A stretch of 64,000 nt of DNA from the NCBI RefSeq assembly GCF_001598335.1, contig NZ_BCYT01000002.1:248001-312000 (forward strand), written 5' to 3'. The stretch comes from Sphingobium abikonense NBRC 16140 (GTDB taxonomy: Bacteria; Pseudomonadota; Alphaproteobacteria; Sphingomonadales; Sphingomonadaceae). A program made the translations under genes and the position numbers. A model generated the notes under the pieces. It did not search any database, was not told the DNA's origin, and was given only the letters and a program-made list of their open reading frames with translations. Below, in pieces: positions 51,184 to 59,935 of this stretch (the first letter of the stretch is position 1; every line of letters begins with the position of its first letter).

Positions 51184-52842
51184 ATGGGACGGATGGCCGC
51201 CCTCGGCCTGTCAGCGCGCATGACCCCGTTTCTCCGCTCCCCGCCCTTTCCCGGTGTCGACCCGGCGGTTGCCGCCGTCGCCGTGCCTGCCGATGGACGG
51301 GCCGCGCATGACGTGACCGACGCGGCGCTGGATCAGCTTCGCGCCGCGCGTGTGGGCGGTTGCTTCTGGGGCGCGCGGCCTGACCCGGTGCGGCGGCTGA
51401 TGCGGGTGGGCATGCCGATCGACGCGCGGGTTTCTGCTCAGCTGGAGCCGGATCAGATCGGCCTGTTGCCCGGCAAGGGCGCGGCCCAGGTGGCGGGACG
51501 CATGCTACCCGCCGACTGCGACCCATGGCATCTGATCGAAGGCGCGCAGGCGGTCCATGCCGATGCGGAGGATGACTGGGCGCTGATCGCCGGGTTGCTG
51601 GGCGTACCGGTGATCGGAGCGGACGGGGTGGCGGTAGAGCCAGCGCGGCTGCACGCTTTGCTGCGCGCCCGATTGACCGCAGCGCAATATCGCGACCCGT
51701 TTTCCGGCGCGCCGATCAGTGTGTCGCAGGCGATCGCGCAATTGGCCGACTGGCGGCGGCATCTGGACGGCAATCGCGGCCTGTCAGCGGCCAGCGGCAT
51801 GGCCTTCTGGAAGCGCGAGGCGATCCACGCCTTTTTGTGGGATGGCGAGCGGTCGCCGCCCTTCCTGTCGGCGCGCAAGGGCCTGCGCAAGGCGCGGCGG
51901 GAGGGCGGCGCGCTGGCGGTCTGGCCTTCGCGGGTGCCCGCCGCCATCGTCGCGCGGGCAGAGGCCGATGGCGTGCCGATCGCGCGGGTGGAGGATGGTT
52001 TCCTGCGCTCGCGCGGGCTGGGGGCAGCGCTTTATCCACCCGGCTCCGTGGTCGTCGATCGCAGCGGCATTTATTATAATGCGCTCCAGGCCAACGATTT
52101 GGAGACGCTGCTCGCGAACCACGACTTTCCGCCCGCGCTGGTCGAGCGGGCGGCGCGGCTGCGGGCGCGCATCTGCGCGTCGGGCGTCACCAAATATGGG
52201 GCGCAGGGCGGTGATTTTCCCGCCTTGCCACAGGGGCGGCGCACGGTCTTGGCGGTCGGCCAGGTCGACGATGACCTGTCGGTGCGGCTGGGCGGCGCAG
52301 GGGTGGCGGGCAATCTCGATTTTTTGAAGCGCGTGCGGCGCGCCGAACCCGATGCCTTCATCCTCTATCGCCCGCATCCCGACGTGCAGGCGGGGCATCG
52401 CAAGGGGCATCTGACCGATGCCGTGGCGCTGGCCCATGCGGATGCGGTCGACAGCGGCGGATCGCTGATGGACCTGGTGCAGGCCGTCGACGCGGTGCAT
52501 GTGCTTTCCTCGCTCACCGGGTTCGAGGCGCTGATCCGGGGGTGCGCCGTGACCGTGCACGGCATGCCCTTCTACGCCGGCTGGGGCCTGACGCGCGATC
52601 TGGCAGAGCCAAGCCCCCGGCGCGGGCGACAACTCAGCGTTGATGAACTTGTCGCTGGCGCCCTCATTCTCTATCCCCGCTATCTCGATCCGATGACCGG
52701 ATTGCCCTGTGGGCCTGAAGTGATGGTGGAGCGTTTAGCCAATGGGTCGACGCCGCCTGTCACTTGGCTTATCAGGGTGCGGGCCATGCAGGGGAAGTTG
52801 CGCAGATTTATGACTTTGGCCGCAGAGTTTTTTCATGGCTGA
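51184..52842 (+). CDS. kpsC: KpsC-like capsule polysaccharide biosynthesis protein, beta-Kdo transferase
   Basis: KpsC builds the poly-Kdo linker of group 2-type capsules. The C-terminal module (about residues 200-552) is complete: RVEDGFLRSRGLG, VVVDRSGIYYN, VGQVDDDLSVRLGG, LYRPHPDVQAGHRKG, SSLTGFEALIRGCAVTVHG, MPFYAGWGLT and LYPRYLDPMTGLPC. The N-terminal 200 residues keep only the tail of a first module (DPWHLIEGAQAVHA ... YRDPFSGAPISVSQAIAQLA), so that module appears degenerate. The ATG at 51184 follows GGGAC; a TTG at 51121, overlapping the GT4 stop, is also possible. Confidence 0.88.
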   Translation: MGRMAALGLSARMTPFLRSPPFPGVDPAVAAVAVPADGRAAHDVTDAALDQLRAARVGGCFWGARPDPVRRLMRVGMPIDARVSAQLEPDQIGLLPGKGAAQVAGRMLPADCDPWHLIEGAQAVHADAEDDWALIAGLLGVPVIGADGVAVEPARLHALLRARLTAAQYRDPFSGAPISVSQAIAQLADWRRHLDGNRGLSAASGMAFWKREAIHAFLWDGERSPPFLSARKGLRKARREGGALAVWPSRVPAAIVARAEADGVPIARVEDGFLRSRGLGAALYPPGSVVVDRSGIYYNALQANDLETLLANHDFPPALVERAARLRARICASGVTKYGAQGGDFPALPQGRRTVLAVGQVDDDLSVRLGGAGVAGNLDFLKRVRRAEPDAFILYRPHPDVQAGHRKGHLTDAVALAHADAVDSGGSLMDLVQAVDAVHVLSSLTGFEALIRGCAVTVHGMPFYAGWGLTRDLAEPSPRRGRQLSVDELVAGALILYPRYLDPMTGLPCGPEVMVERLANGSTPPVTWLIRVRAMQGKLRRFMTLAAEFFHG

Positions 52843-54118
52843 TCCGCAGGTTAAGACCTTTCTCTTCCTGCAGGGACCGCACGGACCCTATTTCGCGATG
52901 CTGGCCGACGCCTTGCGGGCGCGGGGGCATCGCGCCTTGCGCATCAACATCAACGGCGGCGACAAGGTCGACTGGCCGGGTGAAGCAGCGGACTATCGCG
53001 GCACCTTCCGCAACTGGCCGCTCTTCTTCGACGATTTTATCGTTAACCACGGCGTTACCGACCTTATCCTCTACGGCGATTGCCGCCCTTATCACACGTC
53101 GGCCCACGGCATGGCGCGGCTGCGCGGATTGCGGGTACACTGCATGGAGGAGGGCTATATCCGGCCCGACTTCCTGACTTTGCAGGATGATGGCGTGAAC
53201 GGCAATTCGACGCTGCCGCTCGATCCGCAATGGTATCTCGATCAGGCCGCTGGCCTGCCCGAACGGGCCGAACCGCTGCCGCCGGTGCCCTCCACATTCC
53301 AGGCGCGGGCGCGCAACACGATGCGCAATGGCCTGTCATCGGCGCTGATGCGGCCCTATTTTCCTTATTATCGCACGCACCGCCCGCACAGTTTCATCCT
53401 GGAATCGGTCGCCTGGTGCTGGAAGCTGCTGATGGCAAAGCGGGAGGCCGAACGATCGGCCGCGACTTGGGACGCCATCAAGGACCAGCCCTATTTCACC
53501 CTGCCGTTGCAGCTCAATTCCGACTATCAGATCCGCGTCCATTCGCCCTTTGGCGACATGCGCGCCGCCTTGCGGTTCGTGATCAAGAGCTTCGCCCAAC
53601 ATGCACCATCGGGCGTCGCTTTGCTGGTGAAACGCCATCCGCTGGATCCGGGGCTGGTGGGCTGGGAACGACTGACGCGCAAGCTGGCGGTCCATTATGG
53701 CGTCGGCGATCGGGTTCATTATCTTTCCGACTGGGATATTGCGCAGGTCGTGCAAACGTCGCTGGGCGTCGTGACGGTGAACAGCACGGTGGGCACGCTG
53801 GCGCTCAACAGCGCCAAGCCGGTCGTGGTGCTGGGCCATGCGGTCTACAAGGTGCCCGGCATCGTCCATCACACTAGCCTCGACAGTTTCTGGGGGGCAC
53901 CGCGCCGGCCCGACATGACGCTCTATTCCGCGTTCCGCTGCGTGCTGGAGGATCGCTGCTTGATCCGGGGCGGGCTGCTGAGCGAGGAAGGTCTGCAGAT
54001 GCTGGTCGACAATGCGGTCGAACGGCTGGAAAAGGACCCGTCCGAAGTCCTGCCCCTGACCCGCCCCGCGCGGCGCCGGCGGCGCGGCATGGATGTCGTG
54101 CATGGAAGCGCGGCGTAG
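52835..54118 (+). CDS. kpsS: KpsS-like capsule polysaccharide biosynthesis protein, beta-Kdo transferase
   Basis: KpsS adds the first Kdo to the phosphatidylglycerol anchor of capsule. The 427-residue protein has LFLQGPHGPYFAMLADALRA, INGGDKVDWPG, LYGDCRPYHTSAHGMARLRG, VHCMEEGYIRPDFLTL, LLVKRHPLDPG and VTVNSTVGTLALNSAKPVVV, all in the expected order. It overlaps kpsC by 8 bases. No kpsMTED exporter is in the window. Its C-terminus is Arg-rich. Confidence 0.92.
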   Translation: MADPQVKTFLFLQGPHGPYFAMLADALRARGHRALRININGGDKVDWPGEAADYRGTFRNWPLFFDDFIVNHGVTDLILYGDCRPYHTSAHGMARLRGLRVHCMEEGYIRPDFLTLQDDGVNGNSTLPLDPQWYLDQAAGLPERAEPLPPVPSTFQARARNTMRNGLSSALMRPYFPYYRTHRPHSFILESVAWCWKLLMAKREAERSAATWDAIKDQPYFTLPLQLNSDYQIRVHSPFGDMRAALRFVIKSFAQHAPSGVALLVKRHPLDPGLVGWERLTRKLAVHYGVGDRVHYLSDWDIAQVVQTSLGVVTVNSTVGTLALNSAKPVVVLGHAVYKVPGIVHHTSLDSFWGAPRRPDMTLYSAFRCVLEDRCLIRGGLLSEEGLQMLVDNAVERLEKDPSEVLPLTRPARRRRRGMDVVHGSAA

Positions 54119-54152
54119 GGGCTGGGCGCGGGCTAATGACTTTCTCCGCGAC

Positions 54153-54190
54153 ATGTAAAGTGTCGCTTGACATGAATATGTAAAGTGATA
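54153..54190 (+). promoter_or_regulatory. Operator/promoter-like element upstream of higBA
   Basis: ATGTAAAGTG occurs twice, at 54153 and 54178, 25 bases apart, with TTGACA between them (54167-54172). The first unit with its TTGACA (ATGTAAAGTGTC, 2 bases, TTGACA) also occurs, on the opposite strand, upstream of the gene at 288. It lies 11-48 bases before the higB start and probably binds HigA, which commonly represses its own operon. Confidence 0.5.
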
Positions 54191-54200
54191 CCTTCCATGG

Positions 54201-54488
54201 ATGGAGATTGAGAGCATTCGCCACAAGGCTTTGCGGCGGTTTATCGAAACCGGCCAGGCCAAGGGGCTGCCCGGGGACGTGGTGGATCGGCTGTTCAGGA
54301 TGATGACCTTCATCATTGATGCCGACACGCTGGATGAACTTTCCACTCCACCAAATTACGGCCTCCACCCGTTAATCGGCGACCGCACGGGAACATGGGC
54401 AATGACCGTGATCCGAAACTGGCGGCTAACTTTTTCAATGAATGAACAGGGTGCCCTCATAAACATAGACTTGGAGGATTATCACTGA
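54201..54488 (+). CDS. higB: HigB-like toxin, RelE/HigB superfamily
   Basis: HigB toxins cleave mRNA on the ribosome. The 95-residue protein has the HigB signature region YGLHPLIGDRTGTWAMTVIR followed by NWRLTFS, and the N-terminal helix HKALRRFIETGQAKGLP. Toxin-first order and a TGATG overlap with the antitoxin gene (54486-54490) are typical of higBA. The start is the ATG at 54201, preceded closely by the operator-like element. The pair sits between two polysaccharide gene groups. Confidence 0.93.
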   Translation: MEIESIRHKALRRFIETGQAKGLPGDVVDRLFRMMTFIIDADTLDELSTPPNYGLHPLIGDRTGTWAMTVIRNWRLTFSMNEQGALINIDLEDYH

Positions 54489-54787
54489 TGGCTATCAGGA
54501 TTCATGCCTCGTTTGCGATCCATCCCGGTGATTGGCTCAAGACGGAAATCGTGCAGGCCCACGGCGTTTCCATCAACGATCTGGCCGAGGCATTTGGCGT
54601 CAGCCGTCAGTCGATCAGTTCGCTGTTGAACGGGCGGGCGGCGCTGTCCGCGGATATGGCCATCCGCTTTGAACATGCCTTTGGCGTGAAGGCCGAGACC
54701 CTGATGCGGATGCAGGCCCGTTATGATCTGGGCAAGGCGCGTGAACATGAAGCTGATTTGGCGGTGCGGAGCCTGATTTCGGTGTAG
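54488..54787 (+). CDS. higA: HigA antitoxin, XRE family
   Basis: The 99-residue antitoxin has the HigA N-terminus (IHPGDWLKTEIVQAHGVS), the helix-turn-helix LAEAFGVSRQSISSLLNGRA, and DMAIRFEHAFGVKAETLMRM. It neutralises HigB and represses the operon with it. Translation is coupled to higB through TGATG. tRNA-Gln, on the other strand, ends 91 bases further. Confidence 0.95.
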   Translation: MAIRIHASFAIHPGDWLKTEIVQAHGVSINDLAEAFGVSRQSISSLLNGRAALSADMAIRFEHAFGVKAETLMRMQARYDLGKAREHEADLAVRSLISV

Positions 54788-54877
54788 CCATTGGCTTTGG
54801 CGAGGCATGCATCACAATTGCAGCGCGGCACGGACCACACAGTACCCTGCGGTTTGATCGGAAAATGCCTAGGGGTG

Positions 54878-54951
54878 TGGATGCCCGACGAGGATTCGAA
54901 CCTCGATTGACGGAGTCAGAGTCCGTAGTCTTACCTTTAGACGATCGGGCA
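54878..54951 (-). tRNA. tRNA-Gln (anticodon CTG)
   Basis: On the minus strand the cloverleaf begins TGCCCGATCGTCTAAAGG, has anticodon stem ACGGA/TCCGT around loop CTCTGAC (anticodon CTG), T arm CGAGG-TTCGAAT-CCTCG and closing TCGGGCA. An encoded CCA lies at 54878-54880. The base before CCA reads as U rather than the usual G or A discriminator. It reads CAG glutamine codons. Confidence 0.93.
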
Positions 54952-55058
54952 ACGATCGTAAGCGGTGTCCCGCTCGGGAGGCCGCAGATAGGCGGCGGCA
55001 GGCGGGTGGTCAAGTGCTTTGTTTGGGGCGGTGCAGGCGCGTTGGACTCGCCGCGACG

Positions 55059-57317
55059 TCAGCCCAGCGAGAGCAGCTTGCGACGCTTTTTCGCCTTCTT
55101 GTCGAGCCGGTCGGCGCCGATCACGGTGATGGTCGCGCGGCGGTCCTTGAACTCGGGCGAGTCCATGATGGCGCGCAGCATGTCCTCCTTGCTCATGCCG
55201 TTGGCGATGAGGGCGCGATGATGATCCAGCCCGGCCGGATCGGCGCGGCGGCCGAGGATCTGGATATAGAAGGCCTCGATAAAGGCGTCGCCGTCGAGCG
55301 CGAGGATGGCGGGCAGGTCAACCGTCGCGGCCGGCGCCAGGTTGAGGGCGACCGGCCCGCCGCTTGCGCCTGACTGCGCTGTCTCGCTTTTGCCGGCCAC
55401 GTGGCGGCGGAGCATGTCGCCATCCTCGATCCGGCTGATCAGCTGATCGCAAATATCGGGCCGGTCGAGCAGGCCAGTGGCGAAATCGAACAGGCCGCGC
55501 GACCAGTCGTCCCAATCCTGCCCGTCCTTTTCCACCACGCGCGATTGCCCGCATTGCACGGCCCGGCGAACGGCGTCGGGCAGGTCGCTGTCCTTGAAAT
55601 AGAGGAAGATGCCCTCCACCGCGGAGAAGGTCGCAAGGATTTCGCGCGTGGCGGGGATGTCGCGGGCCACCACGGGCTTGCCGAGCGCCAGCGCGTGCAT
55701 CACCGACAGGCCAAAGCCCTCATAATAAGAGGGGAGGATGATGACGCTGCTGGAGGCGAAAATCTCGTTCATTTCGACGTCGGGAATGACGCCGGCGTGA
55801 AGCTGTCGCACGTTGGACGGCATGTCGTCGCCGCCCTTGCCCATGACGAGGACCGACAGGCTGGGGATGGCTTCGCCCAAGATGCGGGCGGACGCGCCGG
55901 AAGCCTTGTGCGCGAAATGATTGCCCAGAACCAGTACATGGTCGCGGCGCAGCTCCAGCCCTTCATAGCGCGCAGCATAGGCCGAGGGGCGGGTGGGCAG
56001 CAGGCGGGTATGGACCTGCGCGCCGAACCGACGCGGGAAGCGATGCCGGAATGTCTCTTCCGAAAACTCGCTGATGAAGAAGAGCCCGTTGGCGTTGCGG
56101 GCGACATAGGACCAGAGCGTCTGCACGTCATTGTCCGCGCGCAGATTGCCGCAGTCGAGCGCGATGACGTCGAGCATGCCGTAGATATTGACCGGGGCCA
56201 GATGCTCCATGACGCTGATCTGGTCAAGGTCGAAGGGCTGGCCGAAGAAGATGGACACGGCATAGCCCGGCGTCACATCGGTGCGCAGCCGAACCTGGTC
56301 CAGCCGGTCGATGCCGTGAAATTCCGCGACGGACCGCTTGCAGATGATATGCAGTTCGAACCCGCCGGGCGGCTGGCGGTCGAACCAGCGGATGAAGTTC
56401 ATGATGAGTTCGTTGGTGCCATTGTGATGATGGCCGACGCTCAGAAGGTTGAGGGCGATCTTGAGCCGGCCATCAACCGTGGGCACCAGGTTCGCCATCT
56501 GCGCGATCGCGCGATATTCTGCCGATGCTTCATGCGCCCAGACCAGCGGCAGAAATTCGGGATGGCGCGCGTCGATCATGCGCAGATTGGCCTGCTGCTG
56601 GCCCTTATAGTCGATGTCGTGCAGCTTGAAGGACGCCGAACCGGCATGATAGGCGAAGGCGTGATTGGCGAGCACGGCGCGAAAGCCCACCTTGCCCGCG
56701 CGCATGACGAGGTCATTTTCCTCCTCATAGCCGACGCCGAAATCTTCATCGAGATAGCCGAAATTGGCGACGACCTGCGCGGAAATGAGCAGATAAAAGC
56801 CAACGGCGGTCGGCGCGAAGCTGTAGCGGGGGAGGTGGCGATGCACCGATTCCCAGGCGATGTGGCAGATTTCCGGCGTGGTCGCGATGCCCGAAAGATT
56901 ATGCGGCGCGGGCGGGAAGGTCGCCAGCGCGGCATTGTTCGAGCGTGGGCAGACGAAGCCGATTTGCGGATCGGCCTCCAGCACGGCCAGCATTTCCGAC
57001 AGGGTGCCCGGATAGGTCAGCGTGTCGCTGTTGACGAGCAGGGCCGCATGCCCATCCCGCCGCGCCATCGCCAGCCCCTGATTGACGCTGCGCACGAAGC
57101 CGAGATTTTCGGGATTGCGGATATGGACGTCGATCAGGCCGTCGGCCTGACATTGGCGCAGATAGGCGTCGACCGCTTCGTCATCGGGCGAATCGTTGAT
57201 CGCGATCAGGCGGGGATTGTGATCGCGTATCTCGCCGAGATTCTGGACGAGCGAGTCCAGGCAGGCCCGGACCATGTCGACGTTTCGATAAATGGGAAGA
57301 ATGATATCGAGCGTCAT
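55059..57317 (-). CDS. Large GT2-GT4 glycosyltransferase with a C-terminal DUF4214-like domain
   Basis: The 752-residue protein joins three parts. The N-terminal 260 residues are GT2-type (DIILPIYRNVDMVRACLDSL, LLVNSDTLTYPG, DEDFGVGYEEENDLVMRAG). The middle is GT4-type (HVLVLGNHFAHKASGASARI, SYYEGFGLSVMHALALGKPV). The C-terminus is a DUF4214-like segment (DGDAFIEAFYIQILGRRADP and MSKEDMLRAIMDSPEFKDR) found in surface polysaccharide enzymes. It probably adds two sugars in exopolysaccharide or O-chain synthesis. The ATG at 57317 matches the GT2 start. It follows rfbB by 35 bases. Confidence 0.9.
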   Translation of the reverse strand: MTLDIILPIYRNVDMVRACLDSLVQNLGEIRDHNPRLIAINDSPDDEAVDAYLRQCQADGLIDVHIRNPENLGFVRSVNQGLAMARRDGHAALLVNSDTLTYPGTLSEMLAVLEADPQIGFVCPRSNNAALATFPPAPHNLSGIATTPEICHIAWESVHRHLPRYSFAPTAVGFYLLISAQVVANFGYLDEDFGVGYEEENDLVMRAGKVGFRAVLANHAFAYHAGSASFKLHDIDYKGQQQANLRMIDARHPEFLPLVWAHEASAEYRAIAQMANLVPTVDGRLKIALNLLSVGHHHNGTNELIMNFIRWFDRQPPGGFELHIICKRSVAEFHGIDRLDQVRLRTDVTPGYAVSIFFGQPFDLDQISVMEHLAPVNIYGMLDVIALDCGNLRADNDVQTLWSYVARNANGLFFISEFSEETFRHRFPRRFGAQVHTRLLPTRPSAYAARYEGLELRRDHVLVLGNHFAHKASGASARILGEAIPSLSVLVMGKGGDDMPSNVRQLHAGVIPDVEMNEIFASSSVIILPSYYEGFGLSVMHALALGKPVVARDIPATREILATFSAVEGIFLYFKDSDLPDAVRRAVQCGQSRVVEKDGQDWDDWSRGLFDFATGLLDRPDICDQLISRIEDGDMLRRHVAGKSETAQSGASGGPVALNLAPAATVDLPAILALDGDAFIEAFYIQILGRRADPAGLDHHRALIANGMSKEDMLRAIMDSPEFKDRRATITVIGADRLDKKAKKRRKLLSLG

Positions 57318-57352
57318 CGATGGTCCTGCGCGGCCTGCCTGGCGATGAAGGA

Positions 57353-58423
57353 TCAGCCGGCCAGCGCGGCCCGCGCCACCAGAGGACGCCACCAGTCCTG
57401 ATTGTCGAGGAACCAGTTGAGCGTATCGGCAAAGCCCTGCGGGAAGTCGCGCGAGGGTTCATAGCCCAGTTCGCTGCGGATCTTGGTCTCGTCGATCGCA
57501 TAGCGGCGGTCATGGCCCTTGCGGTCCTGCACATAGGTCATGAGTTCGGCCGACGGACGACCATGGGCGGCCGGTGCATCAGGGAATACCGATGCGAGCG
57601 CCGGATTGCGCGCAAAGGCTTCATCGACGCCGCGGCAGATTTCCTTGATGACCTCGATATTGGGCAGTTCCTGCCCGCCGCCGACATTATAGGTTTCGCC
57701 GATCCGGCCCTTGCGCAGGATGAGTTCGATGCCGATGCAGTGATCCTCGACGTGCAGCCAGTCGCGGATGTTCATGCCATCGCCATAGATGGGCAGATTC
57801 TTGCCCGACAGCGCGTTGAGCGTGAACAGCGGGATCAGCTTTTCGGGAAACTGGTAGGGACCATAATTGTTCGAGCAATTGCTGGTCGTCGTTTCCAGGC
57901 CATAGGTGTGGTGATAGGCGCGCACCAGATGGTCCGACCCTGCCTTCGACGCGGAATAGGGCGAATTGGGGGCGTAGGGCGTGGTTTCGCTGAACGCGGG
58001 ATCATCCAGTTCCAGCGTGCCATATACTTCGTCGGTCGACACATGGTGGAAGCGGTGAGGCCGGCCCGTGCCCTTGTCAAGCCAGGCCGCCTTGGCGGCT
58101 TTCAACAGGCTGTGAGTGCCGATGACGTTGGTGGTGACGAAAGCGTCGGGACCGGTGATCGAACGGTCGACATGGCTTTCGGCGGCGAAGTGGACGATGG
58201 TGTCGACGTCATGATCGGCGATCAGTTGCGATACGAGCGCGGTGTCGCAAATGTCCCCTTCGACCAGCGAAACGTCGGGCACGTCGGCGATGTTGGCGGG
58301 GTTACCGGCGTAAGTCAGCGCATCGAGCACGACGATGCCGTCATTGGGGGAAACCTTGCGCCAGTGACGGACGAAATTCGCGCCGATGAAGCCTGCGCCC
58401 CCGGTGATGATCAGATTGGCCAT
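57353..58423 (-). CDS. rfbB: dTDP-glucose 4,6-dehydratase
   Basis: RfbB converts dTDP-glucose to dTDP-4-keto-6-deoxyglucose, a precursor of dTDP-rhamnose and other deoxysugars. The 356-residue SDR enzyme has the NAD-binding IITGGAGFIGANFVRHW, HFAAESHVDRSI, STDEVYGTLE, the catalytic YSASKAG (YxxxK) and NNYGPYQFPEKLIP. The other rhamnose genes (rfbA, C, D) are not in the window. It sits upstream of the GT2-GT4 gene on the same strand. Confidence 0.96.
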   Translation of the reverse strand: MANLIITGGAGFIGANFVRHWRKVSPNDGIVVLDALTYAGNPANIADVPDVSLVEGDICDTALVSQLIADHDVDTIVHFAAESHVDRSITGPDAFVTTNVIGTHSLLKAAKAAWLDKGTGRPHRFHHVSTDEVYGTLELDDPAFSETTPYAPNSPYSASKAGSDHLVRAYHHTYGLETTTSNCSNNYGPYQFPEKLIPLFTLNALSGKNLPIYGDGMNIRDWLHVEDHCIGIELILRKGRIGETYNVGGGQELPNIEVIKEICRGVDEAFARNPALASVFPDAPAAHGRPSAELMTYVQDRKGHDRRYAIDETKIRSELGYEPSRDFPQGFADTLNWFLDNQDWWRPLVARAALAG

Positions 58424-58584
58424 GCGCCTACTCTCTTGCTCCCTCGGTGATCCGCGCGCGGCGGATGGATATGAAGACCCGCTTCGTCCAAGCGGAATTT
58501 ATATGTCGACCGGACTTCGCACTTGCCGCAAAGTCGCGCTTTTCGCAATCGCGATACTGCGCAGCCTGCCAGTCTTTTTGCGTT

Positions 58585-59238
58585 CTAACCCGCCGACAGC
58601 ATGACAAGGCCGACACCCAGCACGCGCGGATCGACTGCAATACCGTGCGTTACCGGACTGACGGGCGCCTCATGCTGGAACTGCAATAGGATATCGCCAT
58701 CGCCGATGCAGGAGGGGGGAAGACGCAGCCGGATGATGCGGGGCTTGGCATCCAGACGATGCGACCCGAGAAAATATCCGTTCGCGCTGATGTCGACATG
58801 CGGGCGTTCCATGCCATCAGCGAGGAAGCAGAATAAGGACAGGCTGACCGTGACATAGCCGCCCTGCCAGCGGTCAAGGGCGAAGCGCAGGGCGTGGACC
58901 GCGTCGCTCCCCCATACGCCCCAAGGCTCGCGCTTATGCCATCCGCTGGCGAGATAGGCTTCCGGATCCGGCTCCCCCGCCGGCGTGTCGGAGCGGAACT
59001 GGACCGGCGTGTTTCGCGGCAGCACGGGAAAGCCGGCCGCCGACCATCGGTGCGACGGGTCGGCCTCGGCTGCATTGTCGAGCCGGCGGGCGAGCGTTTC
59101 GGCAAGGGTCAGCTCCACCAGATGCTGCACCTGATCGAGTTGGCTGCTGGTTTCCGCCAACCGGGCCTCGATCGCGTCGATACGGGCGGCAAGTGCCGCT
59201 TGCGTCGAAGCCGCGCTGCTGTCGTCCGTGTCGGTCAC
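58585..59238 (-). CDS. Hypothetical protein linked to polysaccharide genes
   Basis: The 217-residue protein has an N-terminal coiled coil of about 50 residues (AALAARIDAIEARLAETSSQ onward) and a beta-rich C-terminal region with GWHKREPWGVWG and ISANGYFLGSHRLDAKP. The GW...EPWG.WG pattern is found in modules attached to glycosyltransferases and mannosyltransferase-like membrane proteins; I cannot name the family with certainty. It lies upstream of rfbB, with 161 bases between, on the same strand. Probably part of the exopolysaccharide set. Confidence 0.7.
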   Translation of the reverse strand: MTDTDDSSAASTQAALAARIDAIEARLAETSSQLDQVQHLVELTLAETLARRLDNAAEADPSHRWSAAGFPVLPRNTPVQFRSDTPAGEPDPEAYLASGWHKREPWGVWGSDAVHALRFALDRWQGGYVTVSLSLFCFLADGMERPHVDISANGYFLGSHRLDAKPRIIRLRLPPSCIGDGDILLQFQHEAPVSPVTHGIAVDPRVLGVGLVMLSAG

Positions 59239-59317
59239 GAGGGGATATATCCGGTCAAAACGCGATCCTGATGGCGTCCCGAAGCGTCGCTGTCACGGAG
59301 TTTCTGCGCCAGCGAGC

Positions 59318-59935
59318 CTATCCGTCGGGCATTTCGACGATGCGGTCGGCCAGCCGCTCGGCTTCGTGGAGGTCATGGGTGACGTAGAGGATCGGCAGGC
59401 GCAGTTCGTCCCGCACGCGCTCTATAAGCCGCAATATTTCTTCGCGCCGGGCGCGATCGACGCCGGAAAGCGGTTCGTCCATCAGCAGGAAACGGGGAGC
59501 GGACAGCAGCGCGCGGCCGATCGCGACGCGCTGCGCTTCGCCGCCCGACAGGGTGGGCGGCATGCGGTGGAGGAGGTGGCCGATGCCCAGAAAGGCCAGC
59601 ACCTCGTCCTCCGACAGTGCGCCGCCTGGCCGGCGACCATAGCGCAGGTTTCGCTCCACGCGCATATGGGGAAAGAGGCGCAGGTCCTGGAACAAATAGC
59701 CGGCGTGACGATCCTCCGCCGGTCGGTCGATGCCGCTCGCGCTGTCGAACAGGGTGTCGCCGCCAATGCGGACATGGCCTTCATCAGGGCGCCGCAGGCC
59801 AGCGACCATGTTGAGGATGCTGGTCTTGCCAACGCCCGACGGCCCGATCAGCGCAATGAGTCGCGCGTCTGCGACACAGTCGAGCGCGATGGTCCGGCCG
59901 CCCAGGCGCCGGCGCAGGCGCAGGTCAAAGGACAT
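59318..59935 (-). CDS. modC: Molybdate ABC transporter ATP-binding protein ModC, without TOBE domain
   Basis: The 205-residue ATPase has Walker A IGPSGVGKTS, Q-loop YLFQDLRLFPHM, signature LSGGEAQRVAIGRAL, Walker B FLLMDEPLSGVD and H-loop YVTHDLHEA. Canonical ModC proteins have about 350 residues with a C-terminal TOBE molybdate-binding domain; here the protein ends directly after the ATPase core. It overlaps modB by 11 bases, and the neighbouring modA supports a molybdate function. Confidence 0.9.
   Translation of the reverse strand: MSFDLRLRRRLGGRTIALDCVADARLIALIGPSGVGKTSILNMVAGLRRPDEGHVRIGGDTLFDSASGIDRPAEDRHAGYLFQDLRLFPHMRVERNLRYGRRPGGALSEDEVLAFLGIGHLLHRMPPTLSGGEAQRVAIGRALLSAPRFLLMDEPLSGVDRARREEILRLIERVRDELRLPILYVTHDLHEAERLADRIVEMPDG

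Noticed and set aside
48614..51526. A 970-codon minus-strand open frame across scoB, the HIT gene and the GT4 gene
   Set aside because: All three plus-strand genes have clear family motifs; the antisense translation has none.
54119..54951. A genomic island anchored at tRNA-Gln
   Set aside because: higBA is adjacent, but no integrase, no partial tRNA repeat and no other island genes are present.
55401..57401. A 666-codon plus-strand frame opposite the large glycosyltransferase
   Set aside because: It mirrors the codon pattern of the minus-strand gene and shows no domain.
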